Position numbers and translations under genes: made by a program
Notes under the pieces: generated by a model
Databases searched by the model: none
The model's input: the letters and a program-made list of their open reading frames with translations, nothing else
What the model was told of the DNA's origin: nothing
NCBI GenBank assembly: GCA_947568835.1
Contig: OX387611.1
Coordinates: forward strand, 9,242,001-9,306,000
Direction: 5' to 3'
DNA: 64,000 bases
DNA from: Protonemura montana
Lineage: Eukaryota; Arthropoda; Insecta; Plecoptera; Nemouridae
In this document: positions 1-44,150 of the stretch, piece by piece
Numbering within the stretch: the first letter of the stretch is position 1
Layout: the number at the start of each line of letters is the position of its first letter

Positions 1-1000
1 ACACATGGAATGACCCGTATACCAATTTTCATCAAAATCTGGGTCGGTCAAAGTGAAATTTAATTAAAAGTGAGTGATTACACATGGAATGACCCAGATA
101 GGACATCTCGTGATTTTACAAGAACTCGATTTTGCTACGACTACCTAAATCACCAAGCACACAAATCTAAGAAAACGTTGATTTAATTGGATATTTTTTG
201 CGTCTTGAAATATTTTGCCTATTTTACACAGCAAATACTAGACTTTTTAAAAAAAACATGTTAAAAAAATTATTTTTAGCTACTAAAATCATCTCATTAT
301 ATTTATTATTATTGGTTTTCAGCCCCCTTACGTAAACTTAAACACATTTAATGATTTCGACAACAATTGGCTAACGTGGATGGTTAATATGGTTACTCTG
401 AGGCATGCAAAAGATGCAAATTTACATTTATATGTGAAGTTCATTTAAGAAGGCACTGTTTTGTGCCTAATCTAATTGTGCTTTTAAGGGGGTTCATATG
501 GAACGTGAAAATCCATGGGTTTATTCTCACTTGTTGCTGAGTCACTAATAAAATACTTTACTTCACTAAAATTAAATAATTAACAGAAAATTACGCAAGT
601 TGCATTGAACCTTTTTCTATCAACACATAAAAGAGTTAAAGAACAAAATAACCTGCGCTCATCTACAACGCAACTCAAATTGCATTGCACAGCCTTAGTA
701 ATAAAAATAGTAATTCTTTATTTTTACCGTCTTGGTATAAGACAGCCACGGTTTTTATTCAGTTGGTACTAACAATGCTCGCTTGTGTCATAAGGTAAAA
801 ATTGATTAACACTACCAAAAGCATTTTCAATTAAAACGTCTCTAACAATATTTTTAAGGTTACAATTTTTTGCTTACTTGGTCTTATAGTTATGTACTTA
901 TGCTAAATACTTACCTAAGCTACAAACAGGGTACGTTTGAGAGATATAGAATATGTACTTATTTATAATTTCATCTTAGATATTGTAAATATTTTGGATT
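1..1000. other. no feature recognised
   Basis: AT-rich; probably intron of the candidate downstream gene if the exon at 1.0-1.2 kb is real. Confidence 0.4.
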
Positions 1001-1012
1001 CCTAGAACCTAC

Positions 1013-1183
1013 CTGAAACCGTTGTAGACTCTCTAGCTGCTTGTGCGATGCGGTGACCAGCGAGCTGATGGAAGGCCGCTGGTTTCCGACCAAAATCAGC
1101 AGGATGCTGGACGCGACAACGCATAGGAGAAAGAGTACGAACGACTTGGTCCTCATTGATCGCAGCCACCGCACGAATCCACG
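1013..1183 (-). CDS. candidate first coding exon of a type II membrane protein
   Basis: An acceptor-like TTTATTGCAG at 1,184 and a GTAGGT donor at 1,007-1,012 bound an open frame. From the ATG at 1,156 the protein starts MRTKSFVLFLLCVVASSILL and continues ILVGNQRPSISSLV, 48 codons to the donor in phase 0. Basic residues before a hydrophobic segment near the N-terminus suggest a signal anchor, as in Golgi glycosyltransferases and sulfotransferases. No catalytic exon is in the window. It lies about 1.6 kb downstream of the par-3 stop on the same strand. Family not identified. Confidence 0.4.
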
Positions 1184-1189
1184 CTGCAA

Positions 1190-2590
1190 TAAACACAACA
1201 TTGCAGGCTCGTTGCGAAAAATGATTACAGTGCGAACTGACACGGGTTTCTTGGAATAAGTAGTTGCGAAACGATTCTCTATGGCGAAGAGACAATTCTG
1301 CAGCTATCATTGTTGTAAGTCACAGAATATTTATAAAATGGGATTCCACAGCTTAAGCTTGAGACGAAAAAGTTGATTTTGTAGAGAGAAGCTCTGCAAT
1401 GTAGAAACTATTAAATAACTTGAGAAAGTGCAATCTTAGCGAGCTTTCGTGCAGATATGGTGTCCATAATTCAGCATACTAATAGGCACTAAGTGGCATT
1501 GCAGATGGTGTAGAATACAGTTATCAGCAATCAACCTTCAGAATATTACTTTTTTTCTTTGATAACGATATAATATGGATTTTTTTTTGGCAATTCATAA
1601 TAAAAAGATATGTAAATTGACTGATTGTGACAAGTAAATAAGGTTAGAATGTCTGGCATAGGCGTGTCCTACTTAGAAACTCACGATACTTGCTGTATAA
1701 AACCAATGAAAATGTATGAAAATTTGTATTTTTTTAAAACCTACTTGTTTCCCCAGATTAATATCGTATGCTGGACGTCTTCGGACATACTACAACTACA
1801 GCAAATCTAGTTTTAATTCCATCCAGATGAACTTTAACATTTTGTGTTTTCAAGAATGGCTGCCATGTTCATTGTTCAATCACACAGTTATCCCAAACTA
1901 CATCCCAATTCCCTCATCAATTTGAATTTACTGCATTGTGTAAGCATTTTGCGCTCAATCCATCGAAGAAACGACATACTTACATTGAACGAGTGGGGTT
2001 TTAACCCTTTCAACCTCCACAGAAGAAATGAATGTAGCAGCTTGATTTAAGGCCAAGAAGATACAACAAAATATGAGGATACTTCACCATTGTTGGCAAA
2101 GACCATCTTTTCAGGGTGATTGTTACTGCTTCACTGCCGGTTAAATCCTGGTTCTCTGAAATAATTTTGTTCATTGTATTGTTGTCATTTTAGTTTCACA
2201 ATTGTTGGCAAAGACGATTTTAGTATGATTGTTGGTGCTTCATTGTCAGTAACTTCTATTTCTCTGAAATAAGTTTGTTCATTGTGTTGACAGTTTAGTT
2301 TGTAGAGATTGCATATTTACTAGTTGACAAAAAAACAAATTTAGCACAAAGGCATTGCAGGGAATTGGTAAATGACTTTCTTTTTCAGATTCCTGCTAGT
2401 AAAATGATCCAGCATCACTTACAAACAGCGATGGAGGAGAGATTCCGTAGAAAACTTACGGTATAATGCTCTTAAGATCATTCCTAAGGACAAGAAAAAC
2501 ACTTGAGATAAGAAAGTTCTGTAAGAAAGAATGCTAAAGCATAAAGACAACAACAATGGGATAAAAGGACATAATCAATTATTAAATTCA
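1190..2590. other. intergenic or intronic, no gene seen
   Basis: AT-rich sequence between the candidate type II protein exon and the par-3 3' end. It contains the 112-bp duplication; no other structure recognised. Confidence 0.5.
2085..2308. repeat. imperfect tandem duplication, 112-bp period
   Basis: Two diverged copies beginning CACCATTGTTGGCAAAGAC and CACAATTGTTGGCAAAGAC. It lies downstream of par-3 with no gene content. Confidence 0.75.
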
Positions 2591-2597
2591 TTTAAAA

Positions 2598-2603
2598 TTT
2601 ATT
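2598..2603 (-). terminator. par-3 poly(A) signal
   Basis: AATAAA on the minus strand lies about 150 bp after the par-3 stop codon in AT-rich sequence. It is the first canonical hexamer after the stop. Confidence 0.65.
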
Positions 2604-2753
2604 CATTTGAAAAATTAAAACATAGATATTATTAAGATAAAGTCAATTCTAAAATAGAGTTTTGTCACATAATTTTCCACCGACAGCAATTCGCCTGGAA
2701 TGTTCCATCGGCTAGAGCTCCGTCCTCATATAACATCCGAAACCGTCCCACTG

Positions 2754-33849
<31,096 letters not shown>

Positions 33850-33877
33850 TTAGAACGATCTGAAACATTTTCTGTCC

Positions 33878-34816
33878 GACAGCACCAAGGACCGATCACC
33901 GCTTAGCCTTGTCCCTTTGACACACTGTGTTGGCTGCTCCTGTCCAACAGCACCGAGTACCGGCCACCGCTTAGCCTTGTCACTTTGACACACTGTGTTG
34001 ACTGCTCCTGTCCAACAGCACCAAGGACCGGCCACCACTTAGCCTTGTCACTTTGACACACTGTGTTGGCTGCTCCTGTCCAACAGCACCAAAGACAGGT
34101 CACCGCTTAGCCTTGTCCCTTTGACACACTGTGTTGGCTGCTCCTGTCCAACAGCACCAAGGGCCGGCCACCGCTTAGCCTTGTCCCTTTGACACACTGT
34201 GTTGGCTGCTCCTGTACAACAGCACCAAGGACCGGCCACTGCTTAGCCTTGTCCCTTTGACACACTGTGTTAACTGCTCCTGTCCAACAGCACCAAGCAC
34301 CGGCCACCGCTTAGCCTTGTCCCTTTGACACACTGTGTTGGCTGCTCCTGTCCAACAGTACCAAGGACCGATCTCTGCGTAGCTTTGTTCCCTTTGACAC
34401 ACTGTGTTGGCTGCTCCTGTCCAACAGCACCATGGACTGGCCACCGCTTAGCCTTGTCCCTTTGACACACTGTGTTGGCTGCTCCTGTCCAACAGCACCA
34501 AGGACCGGCCACCGCTTAGCCTTGTCCTTTTGACACACTGTGTTGGCTGCTCCTGTCTAACAGCACCAAGGACCGATCACCGCTTAGCCTTGTCCCTTTG
34601 ACACACTGTGTTGGCTGCTTCTGTCCAACAGCACCAAGGACCGGCCACCGCTTAGCCTTGTCCCTTTGACACACTGTGTTGGCTGCTCCTGTCCAACAGC
34701 ACCAAGGACCGGTCACCGCTTAGCCTTGTCACTTTGACACACTGTGTTAGCTGCTCCTGTCCAACAGTACCAAGGACCGATCACCGCGTAGCTTTGTTCC
34801 CTTTGACACAGTGTCA
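33878..34816. repeat. 68-bp satellite, array 1 (about 14 copies)
   Basis: The unit includes CTTAGCCTTGTCCCTTTGAC, ACACTGTGTTGGCTGCTCCT and GTCCAACAGCACCAAGGACC. It starts within 55 bp upstream of par-3 exon 1 as seen here and runs on into 5S-SINE-like sequence. Confidence 0.95.
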
Positions 34817-34904
34817 AATGTTTTTCATTACTCCACCAACACAGACCAAAGAAGCCATGTTGCCTTCTTCAAAGAGATAAGCTGTCAAAGTTAACAGAGC
34901 TAGT

Positions 34905-35490
34905 AAGCTCATTCACTGGATGGTAACCCAACAAGTCCATGATCCAACTCAGTATTGCTTAACTTTGGACAAGATAGCCAGTTATCTAATCGCCTTAGCA
35001 ACGGCGCGTTAAGCCGCGACACGGAAGTGGCTGTCAGTTAACGATAAGTTGTCAATGACTAAGTGCAGAAAGTAACGGTCTATTTTATGAGAGTAATTAG
35101 CAAGCACCGTAAACGATTTTGAAGCCGAAGCGTTTGAACGATAGAGCCGACGCAGTCAAGCGTATTGGCGTCATGTGTGGGACGTAGGACACGGGTAGCA
35201 ATCTTTTGATACTGTGGTTTCACGACGGGCTCTGTGGCACTGGTCCAATGGCTTCGGTGAATGAAGCTAACCTAATCTAAAAGGGAGAATGAGAAACCTG
35301 GTGTTGGCACGTAGCCTACTCATGTCGAAGACCAAGGGGGCCGTCCGCTGAACGTTCCTTCCGAAGGACGGTACAACGCGAACAACAGGATTCCTCCACA
35401 AATCCATGCTGTCGAGAGGTTGATAAGCAATGCGAGTGAATTTGCTGCACAAACTTTCATCCCACCAACCTCTCTCCCGAACAGAACATC
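34905..35490 (-). mobile_element. 5S-derived SINE body, partly rearranged
   Basis: Minus-strand SINE features: TAGGCTACGTGCC, CCTTCGGAAGGAACGTT, TCGCGTTGTACCGTCC and GAGGTTGGTGGGATGAAAG. It follows the 68-bp array 1. Confidence 0.75.
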
Positions 35491-35978
35491 ATGTTTATGA
35501 TGGTCAATACAGTTTGATCACAGATTGACAAATTTATTTTTGTTTTAAATCTACCAAAAAAAAACAAAAAAAACAAAAAAAAACAGGGAGAAATCCAAAT
35601 CAAATGATTACACCAATAACGCGAGCCAGTAAATAATAAAACACCCCACACTTAAATAAATTTCCAACGATTTGTTAATTATTCTGAATAAGCCAGGCTC
35701 AGAAAAATGCACCATATCTTACAGGAAGGTAGCCGTCGCCTGGCGTTTGATGCGCCGGTCACGTGGCACTTGGTCAAGGTATGAGGAAGTGACGGCAGTC
35801 ATGCAATGTCCGTCGATGCCATGATACCAAATAAGAAGCTTGCCGGGCAAGATGGGACGAAGTCAAGTAAGCGAACATTACCCTCCGTGAGATCTACAGT
35901 GTATACCTGGTTTTCATACTATTGTTCAATTGTGACCACGGAAATAACAATTTTACCCTCAGATGTATAGAAGTTTTC

Positions 35979-36502
35979 AAATAACCTGGATAGAGCATAG
36001 GATCCAGCCAGCTGATCTTAAATAACCTGGATAGAGAATAGGATCCAGCCAGCTGATATCAAATAACCTGGATAGAGTATAGAATCCAGCTAGCTGATCT
36101 CAAATAACCTGGATAGAGTATAGGATCCAGCTAGCTGATATCAAATAACCTAGATAGTGCATAGGATCCACTGATCTCAAATAACCTGGATAGAGCACAG
36201 GATCCAGCCAGCTGATCTCAAATAACCTGGATAGAGCATAGGATCCAGCCAGCTGATCTCAAATAACCTGGATAGAGCATAGGATCCAGCCAGCTGATCT
36301 CAAATAACCTGGATAGAGCATAGGATCCAGCCAGCTGATCTCAAATAACCTGGATAGAGCATAGAATCCAGTCAGCTGATCTCAAATAACCTGGATAGAG
36401 CATAGGATCCAGCCAGCTGATCTCAAATAACCTGGATAGAGCATAGAATCCGGTCAGCTGAAAAAAGGAAGTTAAGCGCTATGCAGGTTATTTGAGATCA
36501 GT
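35979..36502. repeat. 41-bp satellite, array 3 (about 12 copies, inverted)
   Basis: Same unit in the opposite orientation. A lone copy in the original orientation lies at 36,478-36,502. The array sits just beyond the donor of the candidate 36.6-kb exon. Confidence 0.95.
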
Positions 36503-36571
36503 GTTCCAGAGTTAGGTACTTTAACTGTCATCCTAACAAGTAACTCGCCAACCTAAAAGACAACTGGTTAC

Positions 36572-36778
36572 CTTGGTGCCCGCCAGTGGCGAATCGGGTC
36601 TTGGATAGAGATGCGTCGGCCGCTTCTTCGACGGAGGATTCGATAAAGATCTTTGCAACTTCTCAACCTTGTACGTTTGTCGCCAACCGAACAGCTGCAC
36701 CAACTTCTCGGCAACGTCTTGGCACTTTGCCGCCCCACCATTCTCACGGCCACCGCCCGTCTGGCACGATTCGAACAT
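36572..36778 (-). CDS. candidate alternative first coding exon upstream of par-3
   Basis: An ATG at 36,778 opens 69 codons ending AAG|GTAACC in phase 0. That phase is compatible with the CR1 exon at 33,825. The sequence includes KCQDVAEKLVQLFGWRQTYK and ends PRPDSPLAGTK. It has clean codon structure and a good donor, but it does not resemble the first half of CR1. It could be an alternative N-terminus, an N-terminal extension preceding a CR1 exon I failed to see, or unrelated. The 41-bp satellite begins about 70 bp beyond the donor. Confidence 0.45.
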
Positions 36779-37110
36779 GACCGCACACCACTGGGGCCCG
36801 CTAGCACACCAGCACCCTTTCAAGGGATGTCAAAACTTGGTATTGTCATTTCGGTCGCTGGTCACATATTTCAGTCATTTGGTAAATTGTTCAAAAGTGA
36901 TTCACACGATTCGACGTAGCAGCAATACTCTCACGATATCCATTTCAAGTTTATTTGCCTAAAAAAACAAGTGTTTAGCTTATAATTCTAGTGGCTGTAA
37001 TATTTATGAGAAAAGGTAGGTAAAAATAAACTTGTCTGCGTTGAGATATAACATTTTAATCCTGTCTTTACGCTCGGTTATAGGTCTAGACGTGAGGTAG
37101 AATTGTAAAT

Positions 37111-38310
37111 GTTGGGTTCTTGGCACGCTGCAAGCACAGCCATGGTGTGGTTCATACCCCACGACCTCCAGGCAGGGCTGGGACATGAGACATGGGACAT
37201 GGGGGCAGGGTCCAAGTTAGGCAGGGCGCGATGGGACAGGGTGGGTTCTTGGCACGCTGCAAGCACAGCCATGGTGTGGTTCATATCCCACGACCTCCAG
37301 GCAAGACTGGGACACGAGACATGGGACATGGGGGCAGGGTCCACGTTAGACAGGGCGCGATGGGACAGGGCGGGTTCTTGGCACGCTGCAAGCACAGCCA
37401 TGGTGTGGTTCATACCCCACGACCTCCAGGCAAGGCTGGGACACGAGACATGGGACATGGGGGCAGGGTCCAAGTTAGGCAGGGCGCGATGGAACAGGGT
37501 GGGTTCTTGGTACGCTGCAAGCACAGCCATGGTGTGGTTCATACCCCACGACCTCCAGGCAAGGCTGGAACACGAGGCATGGGACATGGGGGCAGGGTCC
37601 AAGTTAGGCAGGGCGCGATGGGAAAGGGTGGGTTCTTGGCACGCTGTAAGCACAGCCATGGTGTGGTTCATACCCCACGACCTCCAGGCAAGGCTGGGAC
37701 ACGAGATATGGGACATGGGGGCAGTGTCCAAGTTAGGCAGGGCGCGATGGGACAGGGTGGGTTCTTGGCACGCTGCAAGCACAGCCATGGTGTGGTTCAT
37801 ACCCCACGACCTCCAGGCAAGACTGGGACACGAGACATGGGACATGGGGGCAGGGTCCACGTTAGGCAGAGTGCGATGGGACAGGGCGGGTTCTTGGCAC
37901 GCTGCAAGCACAGCCATGGTGTGGTTCATACCCCACGACCTCCAGGCAAGGCTGGGACACGAGACATGGGACATGGGGGCAGGGTCCAGGTTAGGCAGGG
38001 CGCGATGGGACAGGGTGGGTTCTTGGCACGCTGTAAGCACAGCCATGATGTGGTTCATACCCCACGACCTCCAGGCAAGGCTGGGACACGAGACATGGGA
38101 CATGGGGCAGGGTCCACGTTAGGCAGGGTGCGATGGGACAGGGTGGGTTCTTGGCACGCTGCAAGCACAGCCATGGTGTGGTTCATACCCCACGACCTCC
38201 AGGCAAGGCTGGGACACGAGACATGGTACATGGGGGTAGGATCCAGGCAAAGCTGGGACACGAGACATAGGGGCAACGTCCACGTCAGGCTGGGCGCGAT
38301 GGGACAAGAT
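37111..38310. repeat. 129-bp satellite, array 1 (about 9 copies)
   Basis: The unit starts GGGTTCTTGGCACGCTGCAA and includes ATACCCCACGACCTCCAGGC. The period, 129 bp, is a multiple of three and lacks stops, so long ORFs (up to 383 codons) appear on both strands. These are repeat artefacts rather than evidence of protein. Confidence 0.95.
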
Positions 38311-38339
38311 GGTCGAAATAACAATTGGTTAAATACCCG

Positions 38340-41300
38340 ATGAGTAATTTATGTCGTTTTAATTTCATCGGACTAGTCATGGCTTACGCGACTGGTTCTA
38401 CAAACTGCCTGCTTTATCTAATCTATCCACTTGGCCTATGACAATGGCGATAACATCAAACTTTTGTCTTCTAAATTAAATATTTGTGTAGCTAGAGTTA
38501 ACACTGGCATGTTCCATGACGCGAATGCGAAGTGCATTTAGCAATTGCATTTGAAAGCAACGGTTGCAACTGCACCTATGTCTTTGACGCGTTTGTTTTT
38601 GTTTCTAACGATTGGAATGCACGTTATCTTGCAATGCCATATTATTTATGATGTTTTGCAACGGTTTTATGCCGTAGATCTTCAAGTTTCACGGTAATTC
38701 TGGACAAAATCTTCGAGGTCAAGTATTAACTGATTACGGTAATGATATGTGAATGTTTTTTGTGTTTATTAACCGATACTTATCTTCGAATAGAGTTTAT
38801 GCACCAAAATCAAGTATTTAGGAAGCTAGAATTATCTGGTTGTACACTTTAATCACAGCAGAAACTTCCAATAGCAATTCCAATGTAAATTTAGTCTCCC
38901 TTTTGTAGAAAACTGAGATAACGAAACGCCTTACGACTTCAAGGAAGTCAGAGAAGAAAGAAATCTACTTTTTAAACAAAGTCTTCTGTTTTTTAGTAGG
39001 TTATTGTTTTTCAACAATTGACACAATGGGGGAAATATGTTTTTAAAGAATGCGTACAACAAAATGTTAACAAATCAAAATATTGGTATGCGTTTGCTTT
39101 AAATGTGTATTTTGATTATAGCAAAACAGACAAATAAAAAAAAAAAAACATAAATAAAAATCCGCCATTACTACAAGCAATCATTTATATTAATACAAAA
39201 TGTCCGCATGTTAAAAAAAATAAAAACGACAGGATTCAGAAAGATTGGTGACAGAGCTTTCTCAAAAATTTACTTAAAGTAGTTTATCTATAGTCCATGT
39301 CTGTACAAGAATGCTTTTCTCGGCCTATTTACTGGTATAGTTATAATGGTACTCAAAATGCAGTCCATTCCATGTGCGAGGACACCATTTTAAATAACAA
39401 ATTATTAATTTTTTTGAAGATCCACGGTAAAACTAGATTCATAGAGAAGGTTTTGACATAACGTCTTCTCACACGGGCTAGACACGGTATTGGAAAGGTC
39501 TTAAAAATGCCCTTGTACTTTTTTCCAATCGGACTAGAACCGACTTTGACATTGAAACTGTGATTGTACCCGTTATCAACTCACTTAAGTCCCATTAGAC
39601 GAGTCATCACGTCATCCTAAAAACAAGGCACGAAGAGGGACGTCAGAAGGTTACTGATGTTACAAAATGTCCCCAAGAGTTTACCCTCATAATGGACGTG
39701 TAGGGTATTTGCTAGATGTGGTCGCGACCGAGATTCTGCCCCAACATAGTTCGACCTTGGTGGCTGGTCCGCCATCTTAAACATCTGTCACCTACCTATA
39801 TGACACTCAACCCTACGCGTACATGCCCTCATTGACCGTTGAAATGGAGCGTTTTTTTGAATTTACCATCAAAGCATCGCATTAAGTCACCGAAAATCAT
39901 AGGCACAGAAAATTAACTGTCAAGTTAACACTTAAATTTTGAAGTTTCTAGCATTTTTTACGTTCCAATTAGGAAACTATCTACGCCTGGAATGTGGCAT
40001 GGGATTTCCCGGACTCGGCCTTCATTCCAGCTGCAAATCCTAGAAGCACGAGCTGTTATGTAGCCAGCATGGACTTTTATATGAAATGTCACTGATGATG
40101 AATCGAAGCCTATATAATTAATAAACAAAACTTCATTTTAATCGTTAATCAGTCGTCAAATATAACATTTATGAGCATTTATGAAAAATATTTTATGATA
40201 TATTATATTCATTCGTGCATATGATGAAATGCGAACATTTATGATTTAACATTTATGATGTAACATTTCATATGAGTCAATTGTAAGCAAAGTTATCATA
40301 AGATTTACAGGTTAGGTAAAGAGTTTCAGCGCTGATGCTAAAATATCTCCGCGTAAAATGATCGGCCGATGATTTCTTTACCCACAAAAATCGTGGTCGC
40401 CTAGAGATGGAGTTGAATTTTGTTATTACTCGCAGATTACTCGCGTTTGAAACTGGTTTACGCCAAATTAATATTTTCTCAACGATTGATAAACATGTAT
40501 CGATATTAAGAGTAGTAGTGATTTCACTGAAGAGGTTTGTTCAAAAGGACGATCGCAAGCGCCATCGGGTGGTCACCACCGTTACCACGTGTTTCAAGGC
40601 ATTCATTAGAGTTGTGACTCTTGGACTAAATCTTTTAATTCAATGGTGTAATGCAATGTGTCAGCTGTTTGATACTAGAGTGAGATAGGCAAGCAACTTC
40701 GCTCTCAGGTGAGTTTTATGACTGGTACAGCGACAATGCCACAATTGAAAGATGGAAATCAGAAAGGTGCTACGCGTTCGAAGTCATTTCACTGGCCCCC
40801 TTTTCCATGACCACTCTATCATGTCTCTGATATTCACGACTGGGATTTAACCTAGAAAATGTTTAATCAAATTCTACTTTTGATTGTATGGTTTTTCGCG
40901 GAATTTTAACAATATAAATAGAGAAATTATCTCAAAATGTGATGTATTATTGAATGTAAAAGTAGGTTTATAGTGATGCAGACGTTTTAAGAAAAGCCGC
41001 TGATAATAAATGATGCTAAATGAAGTTGAATCCTGCTTAAGTCCCTTTTTTAAGGTGTTTAACGCAATTTTTTCTATCTGTGCTATAAGGTGATGTCAGT
41101 TAATTTCATTGAAAACTGATTCTGCTCATTTACGTTTAAGAAACCCCAGTAAATCAAGTAGGTTTTGGGTTTGGAAAACGTTTTTATATTTAATGTTAAA
41201 CTAATTGAATACATTTTAAAGCTGTGTTTATTGTTTTTTGAATAAAAATGCAATTACAGCGTCTCGCTATTTTTTTCCGCACCAACTACAGTGACATTAT

Positions 41301-43260
41301 TCGCAAGTTTCTGAAGGTTAAAAAGTTCGTTATTTTTTTAAATTTGAATCCATCCAACCCTAACCACAGCTCAAGAAGATCAAGCAAATCAAGAAGGCAC
41401 AGTGTTCGTCGGTATTGTTTTCGAAACTTTTTGAATTTGACAGTTTCACATCCGACTTCCTGCCAACAGCCAAAAAAAGCAAAGACATAACAACAAAACT
41501 TTCGAGGAAACGCAACGTAAATCAAGTCAAATTGATACCTAACCAAACTTTAATAACAGTTTTCACGCCGACACCTTTATGGCTTTGCGTGCTAGCAACA
41601 ATGCCTTTTACAATACAATCGGAAACGTTATACTCGTTGCGTCTATCGCTTTCCAAACCGCCATGATTAACCTAGAATCGCTAGCCAGACACACATAACA
41701 TGTGTATAGAAGTGAACATTAGTCGCAAGCTGCATTTCTAAATGCAGTCTAAAATTCACGCTTGGTTGCAACTGGGTCTAGCTTGGCCTTGGTTGACGTT
41801 GTACCTTTGTAGATTACTTATTACTCTTGGCAGTTCTGATAATGTTGATCGTAAGTTAAGAAAGTTTCATGTAAAGCGATTGTAGGTTGGATTTTTAGGT
41901 CTGGAATTTTATTTCAATTGAATGTTTGAATGGTTTGGTGAGTTTAAAAATGCATTCGTTGTTTCGACGTCTAAGAAGTTGTACCTAGGGCTAGAGGGTA
42001 CGGTCGGACCAAGCTCGGGTAAAGAGAGGTTATAGCGAAATGGGTAGTGGTAGAAAATGGTGACCGTTTAACCAAAATTTCATATTTTACAAAATGACAT
42101 GACACAAAATGATGCACGCATGGATTTGCTAAAAAAAAATGACCTTGTGTACTGACAATGTTTTCGGTTTTTTAGCATTGAGAAACATTGAAAAATAAAT
42201 AATTGAGAAATCACCCAAACTTGAACGTTATTGACCATTTTGCAATCTAGCCAATGTAATTTTAAAGTACAAAACTTCAAATATTTACTTATTTTGTTTG
42301 CACTTATAAAATACTTAAAAACAAACATGTTTATTTGAAATTGACGAGACTGCTTCGACGTAGTTTTATCCGCAAATTCTTATTTACAGAAGAATTCGAT
42401 TCGTTTTTAATATATTGAAAATATTTTCATATCCTGAAAAATTCGTGAGCTACCTGAATATCAAGGTTAATGGCCGAAGACCTAGGTGCCGAAACCCATG
42501 GCATACGCTGCCAGATCCCATGCATTTTTTTACAGCCAAAGAACGGCAATTACTTGATTTGCATTTTTGCTAATGCACGATTTACAAACGGACAAAACAG
42601 ACTTGGAATTTAAAAAAAGATAACCGCGAAAAAAATTCTGTACGGATGACTGAATCGTAAGACAACATATCGTGTTGTGACCATGGAAAAGAAAACAACT
42701 TCGAAGACCAATAACCTCACATACCACAAACCACTAATCAGACAATTTACACTGTGTAAATTGATTCAAAACCACCGCAATTTCACGTGAAGCATCGACT
42801 TCAAATAACTTCCACTTGTGCACCTACGTATAGACGCACACATAACCTCACCGAACACTAATTCACTTATTAAAGACGTACCGACGCATTCAAAAACATT
42901 TTAAACTTTTTAATTACTCATTCCAACTAAAAAACATATTCAAAATCACTTCAAAATCACAGAAACCGTATAAAAAACGATTCAAATTCCAACCTCTTTA
43001 CAAGGACTTTTTGTCAACACACGCTATACACAAAACTTCTTCGATAACTCGAAACAAATCTAACACGACACTCAAAGATGTCTTCGAATTGTGACAGCCA
43101 GCTGGCGAAACAAGAGAAAGCTTGGCTGCCAGCTAAACACGGCCAGTCGACGTTCATCAGCTGACGGCAAGATAACGACTGAGCCAACGTTACATTGAGT
43201 AGGTTTCACTCATACCTGCTGTGACGTAGCCACAAGTTTAGTCTCCGACGCGCTCAACAG
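38340..43260. other. gene-free AT-rich stretch
   Basis: No convincing exon on either strand. It holds the MITE-like element at 40.3 kb. The codon ATG AAG with a VTVCFG continuation expected for the missing CR1 exon was looked for and not seen. Confidence 0.5.
40300..40690. mobile_element. MITE-like dispersed repeat, longest copy
   Basis: It begins GATTTACAGGTTAGGTAAAG and TTTCAGCGCTGATGCTAAAA, with ACTCGCAGATTACTCGC and GATAAACATGTATCGATATT inside. Relatives lie at 29,590-29,790, 33,340-33,590, 46,110-46,470, 50,380-50,590 and possibly 20,800-21,060. No ORF. Confidence 0.65.
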
Positions 43261-43359
43261 GTGAAGTCTGCTTTAATTGACAGAGCAAACACCTTGCGAA
43301 TTGCGAAGCCAGCCTGGCATGACAGGGAGTTTCAGTTTAATACGGTGCCGGTATGCAGC

Positions 43360-44150
43360 CTGCTCCTGTCCAACAGCACCAAGGGCCGGCCACTGCTTAG
43401 CCTTGTCACTTTGACACACTGTGTTGGCTGCTTCTGTCCAACAGCACCAAGGGCCGGCCACTGCTTAGCCTTGTCCCTTTGACACACTGTGTTGGCTGCT
43501 CCTGTCCAACAGCACCAAGGGCCGGCCACTGCTTAGCCTTGTCACTTTGACACACTGTGTTGGCTGCTCCTGTCCAACAGCACCAAGGGCCGGCCACTGC
43601 TTAGCCTTGTCACTTTGACACACTGTGTTGGCTGCTCCTGTACAACAGCACCAAGGACCGGCCAGTGCCTAGCCTTGTCCCTTTAACACACTGTGTTGGC
43701 TGCTCCTGTACAACAGCACCAAGGACCGGCCACCGCTTAGCCTTGTCCCTTTGACACACTGTGTTGGCTGCTCCTGTCCAACAGCACCAAGAACCGGCCA
43801 CCGCTTAGCCTTGTCCCTTTGACACACTGTGTTGGCTGCTCCTGTCCAACAGCACCAAGGACCGGCCACCGCTTAGCCTTGTCACTTTGACACACTGTGT
43901 TGGCTGCTCCTGTCCAACAGCACCAAGGACCGGCCACCACTTAGTCTTGTCCCTTTGACACACTGTGTTGGCTGCTCCTGTCCAACAGCACCAAGAACCG
44001 GCCACCGCTTAGCCTTGTCCCTTTGACACACTGTGTTGGCTGCTCCTGTCCAACAGCACCACGGACCGGCCACCGCTTAGCCTTGTCCCTTTGACACACT
44101 GTGTTGGCTGCTCCTGTCCAATAGCACCAAAGACCGGCCACCGCTTAGCC
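43360..44150. repeat. 68-bp satellite, array 2 (about 11-12 copies)
   Basis: Same unit and orientation as at 34 kb. The right side passes directly into the 5S-like head (ACCCATCCGCTACCTGACTC) at about 44,158. Confidence 0.95.

Noticed and set aside
33850..34716. Overlapping 63-89 codon ORFs with CCWTGAANTVCQ repeats
   Set aside because: Products of the 68-bp satellite; the frame changes every unit because 68 is not a multiple of three.
35700..35860. Minus-strand segment ending CCT|GTAAGA as the missing CR1 exon
   Set aside because: None of its frames reads like CR1 and no suitable acceptor or ATG precedes it.
37078..38343. Long ORFs of 337-383 codons in the 37-kb array
   Set aside because: They exist on both strands and several frames solely because a stop-free 129-bp unit repeats; no protein resemblance.
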